A stretch of DNA of 7,718 bases, taken from contig JAGBIR010000185.1 in assembly GCA_017934845.1 (NCBI GenBank), positions 1 through 7,718 of the forward strand, read 5' to 3'. Shown here piece after piece: positions 1 to 6,486 of the stretch. A program made the position numbers and the translations under genes. Below the pieces are notes generated by a model. The model searched no databases. It was not told the DNA's origin and saw nothing but the letters and a program-made list of their open reading frames with translations. How positions within the stretch are numbered: position 1 is the first letter of the stretch; each line of letters starts with the position of its first letter. This DNA is from Alistipes sp. Its GTDB lineage: Bacteria; Bacteroidota; Bacteroidia; Bacteroidales; Rikenellaceae.

Positions 1-510
1 AACCTCTTTACCGTGGCGTGGACGGGTACTATCTGTACCGAGCCTCCTATGTGTTATATTTCGGTTAGAAAGGAGCGTCACTCCTATGAGATTATAAAAC
101 GTACGGGCGAGTTTGTAATAAACCTCACTACGGTGGGCCTGGCGCGTGCTACCGATTGGTGTGGCGTGCGTTCGGGTCGCGATTACAACAAATTTGCCGA
201 GATGGGTCTTACGCCCATTCAGTCGGCTGTAGTGTCGGCTCCCGCGCTGAGCGAGTCGCCTGTGTCGATTGAGTGCCGAGTGAGAGAGATTGTGCCATTG
301 GGTACGCACGATATGTTTGTTGCCGATGTGGTGAATGTGCTTGTCGATGAGGAGTATATCGATCAGGAGAGTGGTAAACTCGACTTGGAGCGCGCCCAGC
401 CTTTGGTGTATTGTCACGGCGAGTACTTCTCTCTGGGTAAGGTGCTGGGCCATTTTGGCTGGTCGGTACGCAAGAAGCCTCGCAAGGCTACGCCACGACG
501 CAAGAAATAG
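1..510 (+). CDS. Flavin reductase family protein (flavoredoxin-like), 5' partial
   Basis: The reading frame is open from base 1 (N-L-F-T-V-A-W-T-G) to the TAG at 508-510, giving 169 residues. The GTG at 13 reads as an internal valine, so the true start lies upstream, probably about 20 residues away judging from the usual length of about 190. The text matches the FMN-binding split-barrel family: TVAWTGTICTEPPMCYISVR near the N-terminal side, then RHSYEIIKRTGEFVINLTT, the ATDWCGVRSGRDYNKF segment, and GTHDMFVADVVNV followed by a C-terminal LGHFGWSVRKK. Family members bind FMN non-covalently in the cytoplasm and reduce flavin or pass electrons with NAD(P)H; the substrate here cannot be read from sequence. 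The C-terminus ends in a Lys/Arg-rich tail (KKPRKATPRRKK) that may be a disordered extension. A strong terminator follows, so the gene is probably not co-transcribed with the polysaccharide genes. Family assignment is firm; the physiological role is not. Confidence 0.9.
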   Translation, partial: NLFTVAWTGTICTEPPMCYISVRKERHSYEIIKRTGEFVINLTTVGLARATDWCGVRSGRDYNKFAEMGLTPIQSAVVSAPALSESPVSIECRVREIVPLGTHDMFVADVVNVLVDEEYIDQESGKLDLERAQPLVYCHGEYFSLGKVLGHFGWSVRKKPRKATPRRKK

Positions 511-627
511 GGAATACTCCCGCATATTATTTTACTGAGTAGTAAGGTTGTCCGATAGCTGTCGTGGCAACCTTACTTTTTTGTGGGTACACTTTTTGCA
601 TCGCTCGGGTGGAAAATATTTCGGGAG
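511..627. other. Intergenic leader before the polysaccharide operon
   Basis: This 117-base gap holds the terminator at 541-582 and a smaller alternative hairpin (529-536 pairing with 541-548). Only 45 bases separate the T run from the ATG at 628. I see no full match to the Bacteroides promoter consensus (TTTG about 20 bases before TAnnTTTG). TTTG at 595-598 with TATTTCGG at 617-624 is a poor match that would start transcription inside the gene. No inverted-repeat pair flanking a promoter, as in phase-variable Bacteroides capsule loci, is visible. Confidence 0.5.
541..582 (+). terminator. Intrinsic terminator after the flavin reductase gene
   Basis: AGTAAGGTTG (541-550) and CAACCTTACT (568-577) form a perfect 10-bp inverted repeat. 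The loop side can extend the stem: C552-G566, then C553-G564, G554-C563 and A555-T562, with T565 bulged and a 6-base loop. The 3' arm runs straight into six Ts (577-582). There is no T run on the other side, so it works for the + strand only. It most simply ends the flavin reductase transcript 31 bases after its stop codon. It lies only 45 bases before the start of the exporter gene, so it could also act as a leader attenuator for the downstream operon. Confidence 0.85.
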
Positions 628-3006
628 ATGAAGAGAGTTACCTTATTTTTATGCCTTGTGGTTAGCTTTGCAAGTGTGAGCGATAGGGCGAGTGCGCAGA
701 GTCGCGAGGAGTTGGTGGAGGCATATCGTCGCGGATTGATTACCGAGCAGGATGTGGCTCGGTTGCGGATGCAGTATAATGATGTTGCGCAATCGGATCT
801 GTCTGCCGCTCAACTCTCGGCTCAACCCTCAAGTAGGATGCGTAGCGTGGCGGGCGAAGTGGGGGCAGATACGCTGCTGCGAGATACCACTTTAGCCTTG
901 CGCGTAGAGCAGATGCGGGCAATGCGATCTGGTATAAAGCGGTCGCAGGATGAGATATATGGGCATAATCTGTTTCGTGGAGCGAATGGAGGTTTTGCGC
1001 CTAATTTGAATATTGCAACGCCGAAGAATTATAGGCTGGGGGCGGGAGATGAAATTGTAGTAGATGTGTGGGGTGATGTGCAGCGTACCTTGCGGCTGGA
1101 GGTATCGCCCGATGGGCAGGTTGTAATTCCCGATGTCGGGCCAGTAGCGATTGCGGGCCTTACGATAGAGAGCGCATCGCAACGTGTGCGACGAGCATTA
1201 TCGTCTATTTATGAGGGACTTGAGTCGGGTAGTGTAGATATGATGCTAACGCTGGGCGCGATACGAACTATTCAGGTGAATGTGGCGGGCGAGGTCGCTC
1301 TGCCGGGGGCTTATACTTTGCCGTCGCTTGCTACACTTCTGCATACGATTTATGTGGCGGGCGGAGTGAGTGATATAGGCTCGTTGCGCAACATAAAGCT
1401 CTATCGTGCAGGACGTGAGATAGCCTCGGTTGACCTGTACGACTATCTGCAAGGCGAGCGCACGAGCGAAAATCATAGCGTGCAGGATGGCGATTTGGTT
1501 CTTGTGCCGGCCGCAGCGTGTGTGGTGGGCATTGAGGGCAGTGTGCGCCGACCGATGTTGTATGAGATGCAGCGAGGCGAGACGTTGGCCGATTTGGTGC
1601 GCTTTGCCGGCGGCTATATGGGAGGAGCTGATCGCAATAGGATAAGGGTTGTGCGCTTGACCGATGGCAAGCGTCGCTCGTTTACGGTTGGTGGCGATGC
1701 GGCAGCTGATTTTGAGTTGGCCGATGGCGATCGGATAGTCATTGATGGCGGGATTAATCGATATGAGAATCGTGTGGAGTTGCGCGGTGCGGTAAATCGC
1801 GAAGGTTATTATGCTATCGATGATAGTGTAAGAACGCTGCGAGGGTTGATTCGTCGGGCTGGCGGTCTGCGCGAAGATGCTTTCCAGAAGCGTGCGCTGC
1901 TCTATCGCGAGAGCGAAGGGCTGATGCCGAGGGTTGAGTCGGTCGATTTGCAAGCGTTGATGGCAGATGATGAACGGGATATCGAGTTGCGACCAAACGA
2001 CTTACTCGTGGTGTCGGCTACGGATGATGTGCGCGAGGAGTATCAGGTGGGTATCTTTGGCGCAGTAGGGCGTGCGGGCGACTATCCCTATGCCGAAAAT
2101 ATGACGGTTGAGGATCTGATTGTGGAGGCGGGTGGCTTGCTCGAATCGGCTTCGACTACCAACGTGACCATCTCACGACGAATAAAAAATCCACGTAGCC
2201 GAGGCGTGCAGGAGCGACTATTTGAAACGTTTGTGGTTGATATAAGCGACGATTTGAAGGTCGATGGCGAGGAGTTTGTGCTTGAGCCTTTCGACCAAGT
2301 GTTTGTGCGCCGTTCGCCCGTATATATTCGTCAGAGTAGCGTTGAGGTGCGTGGCGAGGTGGCTTTCGAGGGGAATTACCCTCTCACGCGACGTAATATG
2401 CGCCTGTCGGAGGTTGTTGCCGAGGCGGGAAATCCCACGTCGGGGGCCTTCGTCGAGGGTGCTTATCTGCTGCGTCGTATGACCGAGGAGGAGCAGGCAC
2501 AGCAGGATGCGCTCAAGATGCTTATCGAGAATCAGCAGGGCCACGGAGCCGTCGATTCGTTGAGCGTGTCAGGCATAAAACTCTCGTCGGTATATCCCGT
2601 TGGTATCGACCTTGCCGAGGCGTTAAGACATCCCGGGTCGGATGCCGATGTGGTGCTGCGCAATGGCGATGTGGTGTCGATACCCCAATATAATGGCACG
2701 GTGCGTGTTATGGGGGCGGTGATGTATCCCAATTCGGTGACCTACAAGGAAGGAGAGTCGCTAAAGCACTATGTGAAGGCGGCTGGAGGATTTGACAATC
2801 GTGCGCGGCGACGACGCGCATTTGTAATCTATATGAACGGGATGGTCGAGTCGGGCCCATCGACCGTCATACGGCCCGGCTGCATCGTGATTGTTCCGTC
2901 GAAAGGCCCTGCCAATCCTTTGCAGTGGCGCGATATTGTGGGGTTGCTCTCGACATCGGCATCGACAGCTGCGGTTGTGATGTCGGCAATAAATTTATCA
3001 AAATAA
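628..3006 (+). CDS. Polysaccharide export outer-membrane protein with Poly_export domain and six SLBB repeats (Wza-like)
   Basis: Predicted 792-residue secreted protein. The ATG at 628 is chosen because it opens directly onto a signal peptide: MKR, a hydrophobic stretch of about 13 residues, then a likely signal peptidase I site after ASA (residue 23). No lipobox cysteine is seen. After a short helical segment (REELVEAYRRGLITEQDVAR) comes the polysaccharide export domain at about 134-210, with the hallmark NYRLGAGDEIVVDVWG and PDGQVVIPDVGPV. Six SLBB-type units follow at roughly 215-262, 298-344, 381-427, 472-518, 570-617 and 690-738, each showing a 'G.V..PG.Y' strand and a 'L..L...AGG' helix. 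The tail (763-792) is a hydrophobic helix that could insert in a membrane. Relatives of Wza form an oligomeric periplasmic/outer-membrane conduit for capsule, O-antigen or exopolysaccharide. It is the first gene of a four-gene block; the next start is 6 bases after its stop. Export role is well supported; the glycan is unknown. Confidence 0.93.
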   Translation: MKRVTLFLCLVVSFASVSDRASAQSREELVEAYRRGLITEQDVARLRMQYNDVAQSDLSAAQLSAQPSSRMRSVAGEVGADTLLRDTTLALRVEQMRAMRSGIKRSQDEIYGHNLFRGANGGFAPNLNIATPKNYRLGAGDEIVVDVWGDVQRTLRLEVSPDGQVVIPDVGPVAIAGLTIESASQRVRRALSSIYEGLESGSVDMMLTLGAIRTIQVNVAGEVALPGAYTLPSLATLLHTIYVAGGVSDIGSLRNIKLYRAGREIASVDLYDYLQGERTSENHSVQDGDLVLVPAAACVVGIEGSVRRPMLYEMQRGETLADLVRFAGGYMGGADRNRIRVVRLTDGKRRSFTVGGDAAADFELADGDRIVIDGGINRYENRVELRGAVNREGYYAIDDSVRTLRGLIRRAGGLREDAFQKRALLYRESEGLMPRVESVDLQALMADDERDIELRPNDLLVVSATDDVREEYQVGIFGAVGRAGDYPYAENMTVEDLIVEAGGLLESASTTNVTISRRIKNPRSRGVQERLFETFVVDISDDLKVDGEEFVLEPFDQVFVRRSPVYIRQSSVEVRGEVAFEGNYPLTRRNMRLSEVVAEAGNPTSGAFVEGAYLLRRMTEEEQAQQDALKMLIENQQGHGAVDSLSVSGIKLSSVYPVGIDLAEALRHPGSDADVVLRNGDVVSIPQYNGTVRVMGAVMYPNSVTYKEGESLKHYVKAAGGFDNRARRRRAFVIYMNGMVESGPSTVIRPGCIVIVPSKGPANPLQWRDIVGLLSTSASTAAVVMSAINLSK

Positions 3007-3012
3007 TTTCGT

Positions 3013-4080
3013 ATGCGAAATAGCGATAACACACATAGGTTGAGCGAGAATAGCGAGAGTGGTGAGATTGAGTTGACTCAGCTGCTGATAAGAGTCTGGA
3101 GAGGCCGCCGCTTGGTGCTGGCTGTGGTTGTCGTGGCTCTCTTTGTGGGTGGATTTGTGGCTGCTGTGATGCCCGAGGAGTATGATGCAACGTGTTGCGT
3201 CGTGCCGCAGAGCTCGCAGTCGGCGGGGCAGAATAGAGTCTCGTCGCTGGTGGCGTTGGCTGGTATTAACTTGGGCTATAACGACGATGTGGCGGCTCTG
3301 TCGCCACTGCTCTACGAGGATATTGTTGGTGGTGTGGCGTTTCGAAAGGAGTTGCTACGGACTGAAGTTTACTCTGCGCGCGAGGGTGGGTATATGACTC
3401 TGCGTGAATATCTGATTCCTAAAAGCGACAAACCGCGTGAGAGTGCGTTCGAGGCTGCCGAGGTGGGCGAAATGGATGTCGTTACGCGTTACGACTATGC
3501 TTGCCTAAGGGCGTTGGAGCATCGCGTGATGCTGACGCAAGACGAGAGCAAGGGTTGTTTGACGCTCGTGGTGAGGATGCCCGAGCCATTGGTCGCAGCG
3601 CAGGTGGCGCAAGCTGCAATTGAGCAGCTGCAACGCTACATTACGGAGTTTAGGGTCGAGAAGGTGGCGTCAAATCTTTTGTTCGTGCAGGAGCGATACG
3701 ATGAGGCGCGCAACCGATTTTACGATGTGCAGTCGCGCCGCGCACAATTTCGTGATGCCAATCGTAACACTACGCGCTATGCTGCCAAGACTGCGCTGGA
3801 GCGGCTCGATGCCGAGTATGAATTGGCGTTGAATCTGTATAACGAATTGGCGAGCCAACTCGAGCAGGCGCGGATAAAAGTGAAGGAGACGATGCCTGTT
3901 TTGACCGTAATAAACCCCGTTTATGTACCTTTTAAGCGAAGTAAGCCGCGAAAAATGATAATTATTGCTACCTTTGCACTTATTGGTGCCGGAGTAGGTG
4001 TCGCGGTAGTTCTGTTGCAGCCTGTGGTTGCTAACGTGGTAAAACAGTTATCGAATGATACCTATCGAAAGTGTTGTTAA
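3013..4080 (+). CDS. Wzz/GumC-type polysaccharide co-polymerase (chain length determinant family), no kinase domain
   Basis: Predicted 355-residue inner-membrane protein with the two-helix layout of polysaccharide co-polymerases. The cytoplasmic N-terminus (1-32) includes GEIELTQLLIRVWRGRR, the usual Wzz lead-in. TM1 lies at about 33-53, a large periplasmic region at 54-314, and TM2 at about 315-336. The periplasmic part has a long helical, probably coiled-coil stretch (about 217-295, rich in Glu, Arg, Ala and Leu). Just before TM2 comes the proline-containing NPVYVPFKRSKPRK, matching the 'A..P..P..P' element of the family. The cytoplasmic tail is about 19 residues, ends in Tyr-Arg-Lys-Cys-Cys, and has no Walker motifs, so no BY-kinase domain is fused. 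Such proteins set polymer length or link Wzy-dependent assembly to the outer-membrane exporter; adjacency to the SLBB gene supports this. The 3' end may overlap the next gene by 26 bases. Family call is good; sequence identity in this family is generally low. Confidence 0.87.
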   Translation: MRNSDNTHRLSENSESGEIELTQLLIRVWRGRRLVLAVVVVALFVGGFVAAVMPEEYDATCCVVPQSSQSAGQNRVSSLVALAGINLGYNDDVAALSPLLYEDIVGGVAFRKELLRTEVYSAREGGYMTLREYLIPKSDKPRESAFEAAEVGEMDVVTRYDYACLRALEHRVMLTQDESKGCLTLVVRMPEPLVAAQVAQAAIEQLQRYITEFRVEKVASNLLFVQERYDEARNRFYDVQSRRAQFRDANRNTTRYAAKTALERLDAEYELALNLYNELASQLEQARIKVKETMPVLTVINPVYVPFKRSKPRKMIIIATFALIGAGVGVAVVLLQPVVANVVKQLSNDTYRKCC

Positions 4081-5218
4081 TATGCTCTTGCCGTTGTTGG
4101 TTGCGATGCTAACGGTTGTGGTTGCACATCCTACGCTGGTGAAGATTGCACGCCGTAAGCATTTGGTCGATAACCCCAATGCGCGTAAGCTCAACAAGGA
4201 GCCGATGCCCGTCTTGGGCGGTGTGGGGGTGACCTTTGGCTTGATGGTGGCGGTGGGTGTGGCCTGTTATGTGATGCCCGATTTTTATCTGCCCGCAGAG
4301 GTGGTTATTGCTATCGTGGTGCTGCTTTATACGGGTGTCGCCGACGATATTTTGGATTTGACACCTCGACGTAAGTTGCTATTGCAGGCCTTCGTTGTGC
4401 TGATGCTGATTTTTTCGGCCGAGCTATACATCGATAACTTATACGGTCTTTGGGGTTTGTATTACTTGCCGTGGTGGCTTACCGTAGCGTTGACGCTGGC
4501 GGCAGGTGTGGGGATTATAAATGCTATGAATCTGATAGATGGCGTCGATGGACTATGCGCACTTTATGCCATATTTGCCTCGATGATGTTCGGCATTAGC
4601 TTCGCCTTGGCCGCCGATTATAGCTATGCTGTGCTGGCTTTTGCTACGGTTGGAGCGTTGATTCCCTTTGTGCTGCACAACATCTATGGCGCCAAGTATA
4701 AGATGTTTCTGGGCGATGGAGGCTCACTGGTGTTGGGTTTTTTGTGTGCGGTGTTTGTGTTGCGGGTGTTGCAGTCGGAGCATAGCGCGATAGGCGGTAG
4801 CTCGGTTGTGTTTGCTTTTGCTGTAATGGCGGTGCCGGTGTGTGATACGTTGCGCGTGATGAGCGTTAGAATGGCTCGCCGAAGGTCGCCCTTCAGCCCC
4901 GATAAGAGCCATCTGCACCATCAGTTCATCGCGCTGGGAATGAGCCATCGTCTGACGGCTTTTGCCATTGTGGGGCTTGACGTGGTGATTGTTGGCGTGT
5001 GGCTGTCGAGCGTGATGGCCGGCGCGAGTGCCGAGTGGCAAGTTGTGACGACGTTCTTTATGGCTGTGATGCTGACGTGGGGCGTCTATTACCTTTTGGG
5101 GAGCGTAATCTGTCGGCCTCGATGGATGGTTGGCTTTAGGAGAGTGGCGCGCTTGGGTTTGATGCGACGCACGCAGTTTGTTGAGCGCCTGCAAAGAGTA
5201 TTGAATGATAAAACTTAA
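4055..5218 (+). CDS. MraY/WecA/TagO-family undecaprenyl-phosphate sugar-1-phosphate transferase
   Basis: Predicted 387-residue polytopic inner-membrane enzyme that moves a sugar-1-phosphate (probably GlcNAc-1-P or a close relative) from a UDP-sugar to undecaprenyl phosphate, the first committed step of a lipid-linked glycan. The family motifs are all visible: VDNPNARKLN (38-47) and PVLGG (52-56) after TM1; the Mg-binding Asp pair in GVADDILDL (D97, D98); NAMNLIDGVDGL (156-167); FLGDGGS (218-224); PVCDTLRV (261-268); and the C-terminal cytoplasmic SPDKSHLHH (281-289), which marks the WecA/TagO branch and not MraY. About ten hydrophobic segments can be counted. Two starts are possible: ATG 4055, overlapping the previous gene by 26 bases, or ATG 4082, one base after its stop. 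The longer form places VDNP at a distance from the N-terminus closer to what I recall for E. coli WecA and B. subtilis TagO, so it is listed. Substrate sugar is not determinable. Confidence 0.92.
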   Translation: MIPIESVVNMLLPLLVAMLTVVVAHPTLVKIARRKHLVDNPNARKLNKEPMPVLGGVGVTFGLMVAVGVACYVMPDFYLPAEVVIAIVVLLYTGVADDILDLTPRRKLLLQAFVVLMLIFSAELYIDNLYGLWGLYYLPWWLTVALTLAAGVGIINAMNLIDGVDGLCALYAIFASMMFGISFALAADYSYAVLAFATVGALIPFVLHNIYGAKYKMFLGDGGSLVLGFLCAVFVLRVLQSEHSAIGGSSVVFAFAVMAVPVCDTLRVMSVRMARRRSPFSPDKSHLHHQFIALGMSHRLTAFAIVGLDVVIVGVWLSSVMAGASAEWQVVTTFFMAVMLTWGVYYLLGSVICRPRWMVGFRRVARLGLMRRTQFVERLQRVLNDKT

Positions 5219-5230
5219 ATAGATAAAAAT

Positions 5231-6430
5231 ATGCCAAATATTTCACTTCGGGCCGAGCTTATGCCCTCGTCGCCCATCCGTAAGTTGGTGCCTCTGGCCG
5301 ATAGTGCCAAGGCGCGTGGCGTTAAGATATACCATCTTAATATCGGTCAGCCCGACCTGCCTACACCGCAGGAGGGTTTGGATGCGTTGCGAAATATCGA
5401 CCTTAATGTGTTGGAGTATAGCCCGAGCGATGGCTTCCTGTCGCTCAGAGAGAAGTTGGTGGGCTACTACGACCAGTATCAGATAAAACTCTCACCCGAC
5501 GACATCATCATTACAACCGGAGGCTCGGAGGCTGTGCTGTTTGCCTTTATGTCGTGCCTTAATCCGGGTGACGAGATTATCGTGCCCGAGCCTGCCTATG
5601 CTAACTATATGGCATTTGCCATCTCGGCCGGTGCGGTTATCCGTACCGTATCGACGTCGATTGACGAGGGCTTCGCGCTGCCGAAGGTCGAGCAGTTTGA
5701 GGCCTTGATTAACGAGCGTACGCGCGGCATCCTGATTTGCAACCCCAACAACCCTACTGGATACCTCTATACGCGCAAGGAGATGAATCAGATTCGTGAT
5801 ATGGTCAAGAAGTATGACCTTTTCCTATTCTCCGACGAGGTGTATCGTGAGTTTATCTATACCGGCTCGCCCTATATTTCGGCTTGCCACTTGGAGGGTA
5901 TCGAGCAGAATGTTGTGCTGATTGACTCGGTGTCGAAGCGATATTCGGAGTGTGGTATTCGCATTGGCGCGCTCATCACGAAGAATCGTAAGTTGAGGGA
6001 TGCTGTGATGAAGTTCTGTCAGGCGCGATTGAGCCCTCCGTTGCTGGGTCAGATTGTTGCCGAGGCTTCGATGGATGCCCCGAGGGAGTATATGATTCAT
6101 ACCTACGAGGAGTATATCGAGCGACGTAACTGCTTGATTGATGGGTTGAACAAGATTCCGGGTGTATATTCGCCCATCCCGATGGGCGCGTTCTATACCG
6201 TTGCGCGTTTGCCCATCGACGATAGCGATAAGTTCTGCGCGTGGTGTCTGTCGGAGTTCGACTACGAGGGCGAGACGGTTATGTTAGCCCCCGCCTCGGG
6301 ATTCTACACCTCGCCCGACAAGGGCCGCGACGAGGTACGTATTGCCTATGTGCTCAAGAAGGAGGATTTGCAGCGTGCGCTGTTTATTCTCGGTAAGGCT
6401 CTGGAGGCATATCCGGGTAGAGTTGAGTAG
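5231..6430 (+). CDS. Class I/II PLP-dependent aminotransferase (AspC/AspB-like)
   Basis: Predicted 399-residue cytoplasmic enzyme of the usual family length. It shows the fold type I aminotransferase signature set: NIGQPDLPTP (37-46), TTGGSEA (95-101) in the cofactor-phosphate loop, PEPAYANY (119-126), NPNNPTG (171-177, with N174), SDEVY (201-205, with D202 for the pyridine nitrogen), SVSKRYSECGIRIG (233-246, with K236 as the Schiff-base lysine and R244 for the PLP phosphate) and R370 for the substrate carboxylate. It transfers an amino group between an amino acid and a 2-oxo acid; the donor (aspartate, aromatic or other) cannot be fixed from sequence. It belongs to the amino-acid class, not the DegT/DnrJ/EryC1 sugar aminotransferases common in polysaccharide loci. 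The start follows the WecA-like stop by 12 bases through an A-rich leader (ATAGATAAAAAT), typical of Bacteroidota translation starts, so it is probably the last gene of the operon. A hairpin follows. Confidence 0.94.
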   Translation: MPNISLRAELMPSSPIRKLVPLADSAKARGVKIYHLNIGQPDLPTPQEGLDALRNIDLNVLEYSPSDGFLSLREKLVGYYDQYQIKLSPDDIIITTGGSEAVLFAFMSCLNPGDEIIVPEPAYANYMAFAISAGAVIRTVSTSIDEGFALPKVEQFEALINERTRGILICNPNNPTGYLYTRKEMNQIRDMVKKYDLFLFSDEVYREFIYTGSPYISACHLEGIEQNVVLIDSVSKRYSECGIRIGALITKNRKLRDAVMKFCQARLSPPLLGQIVAEASMDAPREYMIHTYEEYIERRNCLIDGLNKIPGVYSPIPMGAFYTVARLPIDDSDKFCAWCLSEFDYEGETVMLAPASGFYTSPDKGRDEVRIAYVLKKEDLQRALFILGKALEAYPGRVE

Positions 6431-6447
6431 AGTAGATTCAAATAGAG

Positions 6448-6486
6448 AGCGACCAATCCCAAAAGATTTGTCGCTTGTTGTTTTAT
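6448..6486 (+). terminator. Terminator hairpin between convergent genes
   Basis: AGCGAC (6448-6453) pairs with GTCGCT (6470-6475), and AATC (6455-6458) with GATT (6465-6468), giving ten pairs with one C/T mismatch around a 6-base loop CCAAAA. On the + strand the 3' arm leads into TGTTGTTTTATTT, a good terminator tail for the aminotransferase operon. On the minus strand the tail is poorer (CTCTATTTG), but the hairpin could still help end the convergent transglutaminase-like transcript. Confidence 0.75.

Noticed and set aside
13..510. GTG at 13 as the real start of the flavin reductase
   Set aside because: The frame is open to base 1 and the residues before it (NLFT) continue the conserved split-barrel sequence, so the gene is truncated by the window edge.
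595..624. Possible Bacteroides-type promoter (TTTG at 595-598, TATTTCGG at 617-624)
   Set aside because: The downstream box matches the TAnnTTTG consensus only in part, and the start site would fall at or after the ATG at 628.
583..627. Upstream in-frame GTG at 583 as start of the exporter gene
   Set aside because: It abuts the T run of the terminator and would put 15 residues in front of a good signal peptide that begins at ATG 628.
511..627. Invertible promoter as in phase-variable capsule loci
   Set aside because: The only inverted repeat here is the 10-bp terminator stem with a 17-base gap, far too short to enclose a promoter; no recombinase gene is present in the window.
1246..1953. 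235-codon open frame on the minus strand inside the exporter gene
   Set aside because: It lies wholly antisense to a well-supported gene; its translation is low-complexity-like with no recognisable domain. Codon bias of the + strand gene explains the lack of stops.
4724..5194. 156-codon open frame on the minus strand inside the WecA-like gene
   Set aside because: The translation is rich in His, Arg and Gln with no fold-like pattern, and it is antisense to conserved catalytic motifs. It is a shadow frame.
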